Below are positions 14,101-26,989 of a stretch of 64,000 nt of DNA, in pieces. Location: assembly GCA_013399855.1 (NCBI GenBank), contig VXAY01002049.1, positions 179,804-243,803 on the forward strand. The letters are read 5' to 3'. A model generated the notes under the pieces. That model was not told where the DNA came from and did no database searches. It was given only the letters and a program-made list of their open reading frames with translations. Origin of the DNA: Oxyruncus cristatus. Its lineage: Eukaryota > Chordata > Aves > Passeriformes > Cotingidae. Within the stretch, counting starts at the first letter, position 1; each line of letters starts with the position of its first letter. Position numbers and translations under genes: made by a program.

Positions 14101-17100
14101 CTCGGTGTCCCTGTAAAACAGTGATCTAGAACTAAGATATTCCAGGTGAATGATTCTCCTAGAAGGAAGGGATGCCTCAGCTAATGCTGAATTTCTCCTG
14201 TGTCCACCCCTCTCTCCAGCACAGAATTCACTCCTGAAAACGCCTCTGAACTGCAAATTCATGGAATTTTCACAAAGGACTAGAACACTTTGCACTGCCT
14301 TGCTACAACATGTGTGTGCACAGTGAAGGCAGCCTGGGACATCCACACTCACCTGGCTCTGTATCAACTATTTAACCAAAGATCAAATCTAGTCCAGCCC
14401 GATACAACACTCTCCAAAACCAACAATCAATCCATTGTTGAGGAGTTATTAAAAAGCCAAGCAGCACCCGCCACAGTTAAAGAGAATTGGGTATTGGAAC
14501 CACGCTTGGCATCAGGGTAGTCTGCCTCAAGTTTTGCTAAATCCAAGCTGCTTCTCCCAGCCTTTTCAGTGTGGTTTCCTACTGAACAGTTTTCCTTTGT
14601 TGCCTTTAATTTGCGTCCTCTGAAGGCGACTGGTGCTAAACTAAAACCCTGCGTCCTCCCCAGAAGAATCCAATTTTTGGGCCATTAGGTCTTTTTGGTG
14701 CTGGGTTGGCTCATGTGGATCCCTTCTGGGGAGACGGGGGAAGCAGAGGGGGGTGACAGGGAACTAAGTCTGCACACCCAGGAATTCTCATCCCACCCGG
14801 AATCTGGTTAATTGATGCAAAAAGCTCCCACCGTGGGTTTCACCAGTTTGCGTGAAGTTGATGTTCACTTGAGTCAGTGTCTTGCAGCACAGCAGACGAG
14901 CTCCAAGGAGAAAGAGGGATAAAGCAGATGAAGAGGAGCTTCAGCTCTCTCCAGGCTGTGTGCCAGTGCAGGGAAGAACAGCTCCCTGGAAAGTCAGCTT
15001 TGTTCCAGGGCTTAGAGTCAGCGTGTAAAGCACATTTCTGCCAAGATGCACCACTGAAGATTAGAGGGGGAGGTCAGCTGCAGCCTGCAGGAGCCAGTGT
15101 TCACATGGAGAATGTTTCTGCTCTGACAGAGAAATACTTTCCCTCTCAAGTCTGGGTAGGAAGTATCAAACATACAAGTGGCTGCACTTAAACGGATTGA
15201 GAAAGGGCTTAAAAAATCCTGGAGAATAAATGACAGGTGATGCTGTGAATGCAGGTAGTGCAGGCTCAGGGAAAGGCAGAATCAGTGTGGCACAAGCCTG
15301 AGCTCCAGAAACAACCCCAGAAATGGACTGAACCATGGAAAGAGCCATTGCAGGAGCCACAGCCCGACCCACAGCACAGCAACCTCCTCCACCTTGAGAG
15401 CTCACCCTGCTTCCAATAATTTACTAGGATTTCATCCCCTGGCTGTCCCAGTGAAAAGATGACACAACTAAAACCAGAGGAGAGGGCTTGACTGCCTCCC
15501 CCTCCTTAGGGAATTCCAGGAGACACTGCTGGAATCCCCTGTGTTTGGGCAGCGGGGGGAAGTCGAAGCCCTTGCACCAGCCTCCTAAACCAAGCAGGAC
15601 CAGGCAGGCTGGCCAGAGAGGCAGCTGTCCCTTCGGCGGGGGACAAGGGACAAGCTCAGCTCTGCAGCCTTTGCTGAAATGAACCCAAAAACAACAGTGA
15701 GTGCCACCTAGGGACCAGCGCCCGGCAGGGAGGCGGCCGAGCCACACCACAGACAGACCATGTCAGGGGCTGGTTTCCTCCTTGCACGGACGAGGAGTCA
15801 AACTGCAGCCAGGAGAGGCTCTGGACTATGGAAATAACACCAGGTGGGTGAGTTTTGAACTGCAGCTTCTCCCCAGAAAGGCACCAGTTCAGTGAAAGAG
15901 ATTTGACTCCATATTGTTGTGCTGTTGTATGGGCGAAGCGCATCCCTTGGTTTCAAATACTCTCTGGTTCAGGGAGGCGCATTTTCTAGATCAGGGTTTA
16001 TTTAGGACCAGTGTGTATGCCTAGCAGTAAGTCAGAGGTAGATACTTGGCAGAGAGCCCTTGGGTTTGCACTAACACATCCCATGCAATCCTAATTCACC
16101 CAAGCCACGGACCCAGCATCAGTCAACAGACAGCAATTGGTTATTGAGGGCTAGAGCTGCACATCAGTGAGGGACACCTGGCAAGGCCTAACATTTATTT
16201 AATTAAAACTTGACCCGTGGAGAACAAATACAACTTCTAAGCAGAGCACAGGCTCCCTTATTTCTTCCACAAATACGAGCTGAAGCTCTGAACCACCTTC
16301 TCCAGCTCAGCATCCCCTGCCTGACCCCTCTTTGGACCTTGCAGGGTTTGTCTGGAGCTACTCAACTGGACCAGACTCGTCACCCCGAGTCCTGCCTAGG
16401 GATGACCCCAACACCTAACAGGCACAGCCCAGAGCCTGTGCCAGTCTGCCCAGAGGCATTTCTGCAGGTGCACAGTGATTAACTGGTGCACATTTCCATA
16501 TCACAAATTTTAAAGAAAAAAAGACCTCAGCTTGCTTGAAATGCAGCATATTAACCTTTGAAACTGGCAGTCATGGATACCAGCTTCAAAATGATTGATA
16601 TCAATAGGACAAAATCCCAGAGGAGAGCATCCCATTGCTGCCGTTTTTTCTGGAGCAGAAAATAAGGCATTTTTAGCTTTATTTATTTATTTATCTTTCT
16701 ATGCTATTCTACAAAGAAAACCCCAAGTGGTTCATATTTATAGACAGAGTCCAAGTAGTGGAGGAGGGCGAGGGGAATGTGAAGTCGCCAAGGAGAGCCA
16801 TGGGTCTGGGTGGAGCAATGGGCAAGGGCAGGAGTCCTGCTGCCATCGTCACAGTTAATGGCCAAGAGCCTGAAAAAGGTTTGTTACCGAAATAAATAAT
16901 AACTCTGTTAGTTCAGGGGGTTCTGCAGGTCCACTGAGGCTGCACAACAGGAAATCCTCGGAGCAGGAGATGCAGCAGCAGCTTGGAGATGCTGATCTTA
17001 CCCCGCACTCGGCGCAGGCTGCGTCAGAAAAAAAGCTAATAATCATTAAGCTGCCATCTTTTATTTCTAATTATTTGTCTCCACAGCAGGGTTTCTCCAG

Positions 17101-17524
17101 CCATCAAGCAAAAGGGAAGCAAGTCTCAAAGGAGTGACTGTTTTGAAGCGGGCTCACAGCTGCCACGGCATGAATGGCTCTCCAAGAACAGTAGCAACCG
17201 CTCCGCAGTGCCCACGGAGCTGGGAGGGAAAGCATCTCTGTTTGGGCTGGTTTTCAATGTCGGTTTTTAGGTCAACTAAAACAGCCTTTCTTATGCAACA
17301 GAAAGCTCACTTGCTTTGGGGTTTTTGCTTTCATTTAATTAGATGGTAATTCCGAGGGCAGCACCGCTATTCTGAACCCCACAATGAGAACTGTTTCGCT
17401 GCCTTACAAAGCAACAAAGTGAAAACACTGAGCTGAGCCGGCCCTAGAACTTGACACCGCATTGGGAGTCTGATGGTCTCTTCTGAGGGGGTGGGACGAG
17501 TGAAAGGGATACCCTGCTGCCACA
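11151..17524. other. Non-coding unique sequence
   Basis: No exon with family features, no CR1 and no RNA gene was recognised. Composition is moderate GC with scattered A-rich tracts (for example 12366-12384) and a TTTA tract at 16680-16695. Confidence 0.5.
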
Positions 17525-18160
17525 TTTCTATAGACTCATTTAAGTTGGAAAAGCCCTCCAAGATCATGGAGTCCAACCATTCTCCTAGCACTACCAAGGC
17601 CACCACTGACCCGTGTCCCCAAGTGCCACATCCACTGTGGCTTTTAAATCCCTCCAGGGATAGGGACTCCACCACTGCCCTGGGCAGCTGTGCCAGGGCT
17701 GGACAGCCCTTTCCATGAAAAATTTCCCCATATCCAACCTGAACCTCCCCTGGCACAATTTGAGGCCGTTTCCCCGTGTCCCATCCCCTGCTCCTTGGGA
17801 GCAAAGCCTGACCCCCCCCAGCTCCCCCCTCCTGTCAGGGAGTTGCAGAGCCAGAAGGTCCCCCCTGAGCCTCCTTTCCTCCAGGCTGAGCCCCTCCAGC
17901 TCCCTCAGCTGCTCCTGCTGCTCCAGCCCCTTCCCAGCTCTGTTCCCTTCCCTGGACACACTCCAGCCCCTCAATGTCTTCCTTGTCATGAGGGGCCCCT
18001 TGAAACCCCAGGTGTCAAGGTTTGGCCTCAGCAGTGCCCAGCACAGGGGGACAGTCACTGCTCTGGTCCTGTGGCCACACCATGACTGGTACAAGCCCGG
18101 TGCCATTGGCCTCCTTGGCCACCTGGGCTCATGTTCAGCTGCTGTTGCCCATCAGGAGAG
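17525..18160 (-). mobile_element. CR1 LINE fragment, longest in the window
   Basis: In reverse orientation it runs from the 3' region ('agttggaaaagccctccaag', 'catggagtccaacc') to 'ccttggccacctgggctcatgttcagc', the 3' UTR and last part of the reverse-transcriptase region. About 630 bp is retained. It contains diverged bases and breaks, and no intact frame. Confidence 0.9.
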
Positions 18161-20595
18161 GTCAAAGCAGAAAATTTCACTGAAAGGTGGAAAAGCAGGA
18201 GATGCCATTTGTTCTTCCTCCTTGAGTTACATGTAAACAAGAATTAAGGGGAGACCCAAGTTCACAACACAACAAGCTGCTCAAGGGCTCCACGAGGCAA
18301 TGCCCTTCTCCGGGTGACACAGGAGTTATGGGACAGAAAGAAACAACTTCATGTACAGGTGAACTTTAGGATCACAACACGTGGTCTCCCAGTCACCAGT
18401 GCCAACGTAGGGAAAGACACCTCCCAGCCACAGCCCGTGCACGGACACGCTGCACTTACCCCCACAGACAGGCTTGGATTTCTTGACAGGCTTTAAATCA
18501 TGGCAACATATGTGAATCTCAGCTTGAAGGTCAAGAGCAAACCCCCCAACAGAGGCTCTGCATGCACCTTCAGCAGTTTCCTTCACGGTTTCTGCTCTGC
18601 AGCAACTCACAGCTTCCCTCGGGGGAAGCTGCTGGTGTGGTACTTTCAGGACTGATGCCCAACACTTATCAGGTCAGGAGGGGAGATTCTCTTACTACAG
18701 CTCCTATGCATTTTATGTTCACCTATGAGATAAGCCAGGCTTAAAGATGGAGAGGCAATCTGAGCCTGCTCTTTCCTCTGCTGGGTGAAGGTCAGGGCTG
18801 TCCCTGAGCCGGTGAAACTGTACCACACCACCTTTATCTTTGTCATCACTAACAAGGGACCGCTTGGCTTTCTGGTTCTCTGACCAAGATTAACACCAGG
18901 CGTTCAGCAAGCAGCAAATCTCATCTCGTAGCAGGGTCAAAACCCCCCAAGCCTGTAACAAGCAGGACCACCAAAATGCAGCTCTCTCCCCTCCGTGCGG
19001 CACGTGGAAGACAACAAAAGTCACAGTGAGACCGCTCTGGGGAGAGCAAACCAGGGATTGTCCAGGTCATCAGCGTTCCCCAAGGAAGCACCCGTGACCA
19101 GAGACTTGTCACACAGCCATAACCAGATGGGACACTGTCCTGGGGGTCTGCTCAGGCATCGAGGACGAAAACCTGCTCCAGATCACCCTGGCACAGCTCC
19201 AGCCACTGTGCTGGTACAGGTTTGCCTCTCACTAACCCACCCTGACTGTCACACAGGTACTTTGCTGCACATCAGAACTCGCAGGACCTTCCGTGCAGAG
19301 AAGTTGTGTTCTGCTTTCAGATGACTCCTGGGTGTTTGGTGGGGTTGGGGCTCAGCACCTCTGATCAAGGCAGGTTCTCTAGTTAATTAACAATCCTGCA
19401 GATTGGCAGCAAAGAGCAGCTCATTCAGATCAGGAGGCAGCAGCACAGCTTCCAAATATAGTGCTGCACTCAGTTCTGGGTAGGAACAACAGGTTTGTGC
19501 TTGGTTTTGATTCATCTCCCCTGCCCCCCCCGTGAGGCATCGTATAATGATGTTGAGTTTAAGAATAAAGCAATCTGTTCCCAGCACCTTCCTCTGCTTT
19601 CCCTTCAAGTCTTTCATCAGTGACTGGCAGCACATGGAATGCTCAGGCACGGAGCAGAGCTGCTCTAAACATGCTCAGTCCTTTCCATTACTAGGAGAGG
19701 AGAGGATGTTACTGGGGAGGGAGGGGGAGGTACAGGAGGATACTTTGAATGTTAAAAAAAGACAGTAAATTTAAAACTTCTGGAGTTTCCAGAGATCACA
19801 ACCTCTATGCAAAGGTTCACAGTCTGAATCCAGAGAAACTGCTTCACCAAGCAGAGACCCCTTCCTTCCCCCCACCCTGAGCACACACACCTTATCCTGA
19901 GAGGCTTTACCACACAAAGTGCACCTCACAGGTTCAGGGCAGCCACCAAACCCCTGCAGGGAAACCACCAGAACCCACCCCATCAGGGCGATTTTTCCCC
20001 CATGCACAGCAGGATCTCCGTGAACACAAACTGAAAACGTCGGTGCCTGATGCACCTCTCCAAACTCGACATGCATTTCCCCTCCTCTCCTGCCAGAAGG
20101 GCCTCAGGCTCCTCTCGCTGCCCTGCAAAGCCCCAAATATCTGCAGGATTGCAAAAGGGAAGGTGGCCCAGTGCCCTCAGAGAGCCCCTTACACAACCAC
20201 AGCACTGACCTGCCACCAACAGCTGTCAGGAGGCTCTGGGGAGGAAAGGGGGCCATTGCCTTCCACTCCCAAAAACATTTTCACTTCCATTTGCTCACTT
20301 GCTGGCACTTAGTGAGCTTTTATCCCCAGGTCAGTGCTCCACAGCCCAGGCTGGCAATAAAGACTCCTACTGGGGGCTTCTTCGTATTATAAAACACAGC
20401 AATTTCCAGGCCAAGGAAGTGCTTTTCGATATCTCAGATCTTCACACACACACAAACACACACGATAAATCCTGCTGTTTGATAACAACCACTGCTCCGG
20501 AGTTTAAGACAGAATAAACAGGTCGGTTCATTATTTAAGCCCAAGCAACTGGACTTAAAATTCAGGCATTTCCATCTCACAAAGCAGGTACTTAC
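18161..20595. other. Non-coding sequence
   Basis: No gene was recognised. A good minus-strand donor (GGG|GTAAGTGC at 18460/18459) follows a short open frame, but no in-frame acceptor supports an exon. Confidence 0.45.
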
Positions 20596-20683
20596 CCAGA
20601 GATGAGACAGCCGGGCCAACCACGCAGGTGAGGCACCAAAATCCATCACGGGGCAGCAGACAGAGGAGAAAGAAGAAGAGACA
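20596..20683 (-). other. Candidate minus-strand exon with start codon, gene unknown
   Basis: An 88-bp segment has a T-rich tract and AACCAG acceptor, a pyrimidine-rich leader, an ATG at 20646-20644 with G at -3 and +4, and 17 codons (MDFGASPAWLARLSHLW). It ends exactly in phase 0 at a strong donor TGG|GTAAGTACC. Upstream at 21015/21014 is a second donor, CGGA|GTGAGTCC, in a CpG-rich block, which would make a 331-bp intron. I recognise no protein family and no continuing exon, so this could be the 5' end of a lncRNA or chance. Confidence 0.25.
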
Positions 20684-20879
20684 CTGGTTAATAATAAAAA
20701 AAAAAAAACCCTCACCCACCAGGAGAAACCCCCTGGAGCCACAAAGCCGAGCGCTCACACTTGTATCCACAGGAGCCCGGCAACCCAGCGAACTTCAGCG
20801 TCTGACTCTCCCCCAGAGCTGAAGGTGGAACCGGACGTTCACGTTCAGCCACTTCTTAGAAAAGTAAACAGCGAGTGGG

Positions 20880-20914
20880 GGGGAAGAAAAAAAAAAGAAA
20901 AAAAAAAAAAAAAA
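20880..20914. repeat. A-rich simple sequence
   Basis: A GA/A-homopolymer tract next to the CpG-rich block. Confidence 0.9.
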
Positions 20915-21250
20915 GCCCCAAAAACATGGTCCCGGCGTTACCTAACGCTGATAACACGGCGGGGGGTGACGCGGGCGGCCCGTGCCTGCCGGCCTCTGGG
21001 GAGCACGGACTCACTCCGGGCAGCAGAGCCTCCACCGAGCGGAGCCCCCCGTGCCGGGGCACAGCGCCCTGCCGAGGGCCGGGCAGAGCCGGGCTGGAAG
21101 AGCAGCGAGCTCCGTGGAGGCTCCGGACTGTCCCTGAGCACTTCTGCGCCCGTCCAGTCCTCCGGCCTTACATAAGTTCTCGTGCAAACTTCTGGAGGGA
21201 CGGGCACAGCCCAGCGCCGCCGGCCCCGGCTGCACAGGGCTGCCTGAGCC
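20915..21250. promoter_or_regulatory. Small CpG-rich block, possible promoter
   Basis: GC- and CpG-dense sequence without repeats lies in an otherwise CpG-poor neighbourhood. It contains the minus-strand donor at 21015/21014. A leftward transcript from here would reach the candidate exon at 20683-20596. No TATA box was seen. Confidence 0.35.
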
Positions 21251-21550
21251 CTCTAGTGGGGCTTCAAAAACTCCGCGAAACACCCAGAGATTTAATTTAA
21301 TTAACACTCTGCCAGAGGCCTCTAAACCCTAATCCTCTCAACAAAAGGATCATTAACTAAATGAAGAGATTCAAGAGAGCAGCGGCGCTCCCAGCCGAGG
21401 CAGGGCCGGCTCTGTGCTCCGGTGGGCACACGCCGGGGCCCGAAATCCAGCGGGAAACTCAGCCCATGCCACAGCCCCTCCGAGGGTCCAGGGACCTGCT
21501 TGACACGTGGCACGATGCTGGACGCCTCAAGAGTCCCCCTGCCACAGCAG

Positions 21551-21786
21551 AGAATCACAGAATCGTGGAAGGGTTCGAGTTGGAAGGGACCTTAAAGCCC
21601 ATCTTGTGCCACCCCCTGCCACGGGCAGGGACACCTCCCACTATCCCAGGTTGCTCCAAGCCCCGTCCAACCGGGCCTTGGACACTTCAGGGACGGGGCA
21701 GCCACAGCTCCTCTGGACAACCTGTGCCAGGGCCTCCCCACCCTCACAGGGGACAATTTCTTCCTAATATCCAATCTAAACCTAGG
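21551..21786 (-). mobile_element. CR1 LINE 3' fragment
   Basis: AGAATCACAGAATCGTGGAA and 'gttggaagggacctt' mark the 3' end in reverse orientation. It continues through 'cacctgccacgggcagggacac' type sequence to 'aatttcttcctaatatcc', where it is truncated. It lies inside a long plus-strand open frame and shows that frame is not a gene. Confidence 0.92.
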
Positions 21787-24700
21787 CCGGGTGGAGAGAT
21801 GGGCACAAGCCCACACCCATCCTTTGGGATGCACCACGATGCCGACAGTCCTGGTGCCATCACCTCCATGGAGACTGAAACCCCAAACTGCTGGACAGGG
21901 ATTGGAGCCGGAGCACCAGTCATTTTTCCAGTGTTATTATCCACTGATGCCAAGAGCCTGGATGCAAGCAAAGAGCAGCTCTCCCTTCCACAGGCAGCCT
22001 CAGTCCCTCAGCCAAAGGCTGGGAAAACATCTCCACCTCACCCAGCCCAGCCAGCACGAACAGCAGGAAGGGTGCTCCTCACCAAGGAGCCAGGGTGTGT
22101 GTTGGCAGAGGAATTTACATCCTGGCAGGGTGAAGTCAAGGAAAATCCTTCACAGTCAAAGTTTCCCAGCCCACACATCTCACCCCAAAGGGACACGGAT
22201 GCAGATCTTGCCTTTTGCAGGTGGCTCTCCTGGAAAGTCACCTCTAACTCTGGAGCCATGGCAGAGGATCCAGAGCAGCTCCGAGGAGCACATCTGTGAG
22301 ACTGCTCATTAGTGTGGCGAACAGGAGCAGAAGAGCTTAATTACGTGGCAGGGATCGTTCCCTCTGGGTTCGGATGCCAGCGGGAGCCTCGGCGGGGCCG
22401 CGCGGCCCCATGGGACGGGCATTCCTCGACAGCACCCACAGCCAGTGCCACCTCTGCCTGTGGCACATGCAGAGCCTCTGGTCAGCAGGATCCCAGCTGG
22501 GGCTCTGGAGGGGCTGCAGAGCCTCAGGCTCCAAATGTGAGAACCCAAAACAAGGAAGAATTCAGGTGCTGCTTGCAAAAACCTTATCTGCCAGCAACGT
22601 CTCTACGCAGGTCTCTCTGGGGATGCTACTACAGCCCACCCATAGATACTGCTCCCCCAGTCTCAGCAGCAGCTTCTGGAGCTCAAATTGAGCAGTTCAC
22701 CAGGGCAGAGGCAGCAGTGGCTGCTGGTGGGGCAGAGCCACACCCTAGAAGCTGCCACAACCTGGGCAGGGTTTTCGGGGTGGCCAGGAGATGCTTTAGC
22801 CCAGATCAAAACTGCCTTCCTCGGGACCTCAGCCCTCCAAGCTGGTCACAGACCCTCCATGCTTGGGATTGGATGCTGGAAAGCACTCACAGAGGTTTCC
22901 AATTTTGGCAAGTGCCTTTGCCCCTGTCTCCTCCCTGCAGCTCCTTGGGATGTGCCTCTGGGATAGAGCTGACATGTTGTGGTCGAGGCCTCCTTGCCCA
23001 AAGATGCAGGAATGGCTCTTCCCACAGCTAATGAGGTCATCCCGCTCCAACCCGGGGCAGTTTTCGGCACACACAGAGTAAGCAGCGCTCTCCTGGTTCA
23101 CCTCCTGGGATAAATCCCAAGAGCTCCCATCTCCCCAGCCCAGGCAAGAACACAGATGGTCACGGAGATTAAAACATGCAGAGAATTAACCACCCCGTGC
23201 AAATGAGCTTCCTCGCCCAGCCCAGCACTGCCAGGTGGTTCGAGGTCCAGCGCTTGGATCTGATCACCACGGTTTGCTGAGCTCCCACAACAGCCTCGGG
23301 TCGAGCAGGACAGGGGCCAGGGAGCCGAGCAGGAGGGAGGCAGTTTGTAGGGAAGGCGGGATGCAAAACCGCCAGACACCACGTTCACCTCCTGCCACGG
23401 CACAGGGAAATGCAGCATCACCGGGAACAAGCCTGGCCAGCGGCAGGGATCGATTCTGCACTGGGATATCCTGTGTGTTCCCGCTGAAAGGCAGCTGGGA
23501 TGGAGCAAACAGCGCTGCCACCCCGAGGACAGCCATCTGCGACCCCGGACACTGCTCACAGGGCACCAGGGGGCTGCCAGCAGGGAGTGAGGAAAACCCA
23601 CACCACCCCCCGCTGCCTTTCCTAGAAGGACGAAGTCTTGGCACCCAGCTGAGGCACAGGATCCACCTGGATGGACCGGGATGGGGCCACGTGACCACCC
23701 TGAGAAAGGCAGGGCTTCTCCAGGCCACCTCCAGGGAGGAGCTGCACCCCAAACCCACCAGCGACATTAAGTCTTATTTCAGTTTTACTCAAAACCACGG
23801 AATAAAATTCCGACAGGAGCGGATGTCTTGCTCAGCCACCTCCCAGCTGCCAGCGGGGATCCTTAGGGCCGGGTTTCAGGCCGTGCCACGCTGCAGATGA
23901 CCCCGTTTGCTATTAAAAGCCTGCGCTGTGCACCCGAGGAAATCCCCGAGCAGCGCTGACCCCATCTGCCAGCCCCGGATTGGCCGAGGCCCATCCCGGC
24001 CATACGGCAGAGGTTCACCTCCACGTCAGCCACGGCACCTCCAGCACAACAGCAACAACACACGCACGAAGTCACGTTACAGCTCAACGTGGCCCTGGGC
24101 CGGGCCAACATCTGCCCTCCCTCCTCATCCCTCGAGTTCACCCCGGGGCAGGGAGGTGACTCGGTGCAGGCCCTCAGCGCGGAGAAAGAGCTCCCCCCGT
24201 GGTTCTGAAGTGCCCGTCCTGCCCCGTCTCCCAAGGGTTTTTGGAGAGTGGATTTGGAAATACAAGCCCTTCAAAGGCTGGTGGTGCCTGGTGAGCACCT
24301 AAACCACAGTGGCCCTCGGAGGGATCCGCCCGGGGAGGTCACGTACAGCGCGATGCAGCCTGGAACTCACCAGCTGCCCTAATGCCCTGGGGATGCTTCG
24401 AGGCATCAGCCCACCCCAGCTGCCCACGCCGGGTTCTCCAGGCTGTAAACCCGCTCAGAGCTTCCCCACCACCGCCTTGTCTGCAACACTCACAGGATTG
24501 CTGGAGTGCCACTGCGGTCACCTCCGAAGGCTCCCGGCACACGCCAAGCCTCACACCCCCTCCTTAAATCCCGCTCAGGTCAACTGTGGCCAGGTGTAAT
24601 GACCTACATGAAAGGCCCTTGGAGCTGCCAATTTAGCCATCCAATAAGAGGATGTATTTGTGCCATCAGGCCGGGGTTGTTCCTCCTCTTTTGCTGCTTA

Positions 24701-26989
24701 CCAGGGTGCCAAAACCTGCCTCACATTAAGTGGACCAGCAAGAACTTCACCTCGTCCCTTGCTACCAAACCTGGCTTTCCCAGGAACGTCAGGAATAGGA
24801 CCAGAGAACATTTTAACAGGATTCGTTCATTTAACTGAACAGTGGCTTTATTTGTGTTGGCAAAGAGCTTTGGGATGAGCCAATGGAGGAGCAAGGGCAG
24901 GCCCTACACCCCAAAACACTTCCCAAGGGCCAGCAAACACACTGTTGTTGAGCCCATGGCCATCCACAGGCCAGGATGGGGCTGGGGTGGCTCCCACAGC
25001 CTCAGCATCCTCCCTGGGCAGGTTCCCAGCTGCCCTAAATCACCAGGCTGTAGGAAGTGACCTCCAGCCTGGGAGACACGGCACAGCAAGGCGCCCCAAC
25101 CTCCCTTCCAGCCTCTTCTCCTAAAATCTGCCAGCGAGCAGCAGCTTTGGAGCCCTCCCAGAGCCACAGGGTCCAACTCGAGGGGGCTCGGACAGCACAA
25201 AGCTGTTCTGACCCCGCACTTCTGTCCCAGAACAGACCCCCAGTCCGGGAGCCCAGATGGTACCTGTGTGAGCCCTGCCCACGGTGCCCCGTCCTCGTCT
25301 CGTAGTCCAGGATTTTCTCAGGGGGGCATCAGGAGAGGAATAGACACAAACCAACCTAATTGGATAGACGCAGAGTCCTGCAGCCCTGCAAAGCTGCCAG
25401 CAGCTGCTCAGAACCTCTTGTGAACCACAAAAAATAGTTTCATCTGAGGAGCAGGCGTGGATTCAACGCCACAAACGCCCTTTTCTTCCCTCTGTGCAAA
25501 GTGCATTTTCCCCCACACCGCGGTCCCACAACAAAAGCCAGCCCGGCAGATCAAACCCGGAAATTTAGCAAACTTTGAGCACGAACAATAGCAGGAGGAT
25601 TTTCCAGACCTTCAAGCTTGTTTGGCAAGTCCCAGATTATGTAAAGCGCCGCTTTGCCATTGTCGGAGCCAGCTGGCACCTCGCTGCCCGCCCGGCACTG
25701 CCTGTACCCAGCAAAGGCAGCGGGGCTTGTGCAACGCCACAAACTCCTTCCCAGGCACCTTCCACTGCAGCAGCCACTGCCTTTCATTTTACGCCTGATT
25801 GTTACGTGATTAATCATCTTCCCAGGGGCCAGGTTTGTTTTCCAGCCCATCCTGCCCAGGCATTTGGTGCCCTGGACAAAGAGTCTGCTTTGTGACTACA
25901 GGGCGGGTTTACCGCGGCTGTGCCCAGCGGTGAGGGATCCCTTCCACGGCTTAACTAATCCTTGGCTTTTCTGCCAGTTGGGCCATGCCGGAGGGCTGAA
26001 GCGCTTATCGCTGCGCACACATCCTCCGGGAAAACAATACGGGAGGCTGAACTCATTCCACATTCGGTGCCCAGCTGGAAAAACCCCGTCGGCACCCCCG
26101 AGGCAGGCGGGATGGAAGCCGGCATCCCTGGTACCCGGCTCCACGCACGATCCGTGTCCCCTGGCAATGGCCTCGCACATGGTCCCGCTGCATTTACCTA
26201 ATTAAGACTTAATGAAGTGGGGGAGATCTATTGTGGGCCTGGCAGGGGGAGCAGATGTGCCCCCTGAACCCGGGGAAAGCGCACTGCTGTCTCCAGGGTG
26301 AATCAGCAGGAAAAGCTCGGGTTTGGATGCTCAGCCCTGCGAATTCCAAACCCCGCTGCTCTCTCAGAGCAGGAGGGGGAAATGCTCTGGTCATCAGCAG
26401 CCTCTAGTGGGGAGAGGTGGGCAGCGGGGGCGGCCGCTTCGGCCGGACCCCAGAGCCACACTCAACCCACCCTGGCTGTCCCCACCAGCTCAGAAGAGAA
26501 TGGCACGGCACAGCCCCGACGCTCTGAAGGACCACAGCCCTGGTGGAATGCCCAGGGTGTGACACTGCTCGTCCCGGTGCCGGTCCCGGGCTGAGCAGGG
26601 AGGGCCGGTTACAGCCTCTCCCCGTGAATCCCGACTCAGCCTCGCACAAATCACTGCATTAAAGGGACAAGGGACACATCCCCCTCCTTCCCAGGCAGCT
26701 CACTGAGAGACATCTCCGGGCTGATGGCGAGCAAGTCCCTCCCCAAATCATACCTCAGCTCCCACACCTTCATCCAGCGTGGCCAAGAGCCAATTTTCAC
26801 CCCGAACTTCCAGCCTCCTTGAGCCTCTTCCTGCAGCTAAAACACTGCTCAGCAGAGAAGGGACTATTCCTGCCCCCCACCATCCCGAGGCAGGGACCAC
26901 CTGCAGCCTGCCCTGGAATAGCTGGGGAGGGAGCTCAGGAAAACCTTGTTATATATTAAATCACCGACATAAACTTCACAGTGCCTGCT
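21787..26989. other. Non-coding sequence of rising GC
   Basis: Many overlapping open frames reflect high GC and few stops. None has a recognisable domain, signal peptide or splice framework. No CR1 was found. Confidence 0.45.

Noticed and set aside
18460..18610. Minus-strand open frame ending at a GTAAGT donor
   Set aside because: The possible acceptors give stops in the frame needed to continue the 20596-20683 exon, and the sequence lacks family features.
21361..22299. Plus-strand 312-codon frame
   Set aside because: It contains a reverse-orientation CR1 3' end (21551-21786) and has no recognisable domain.
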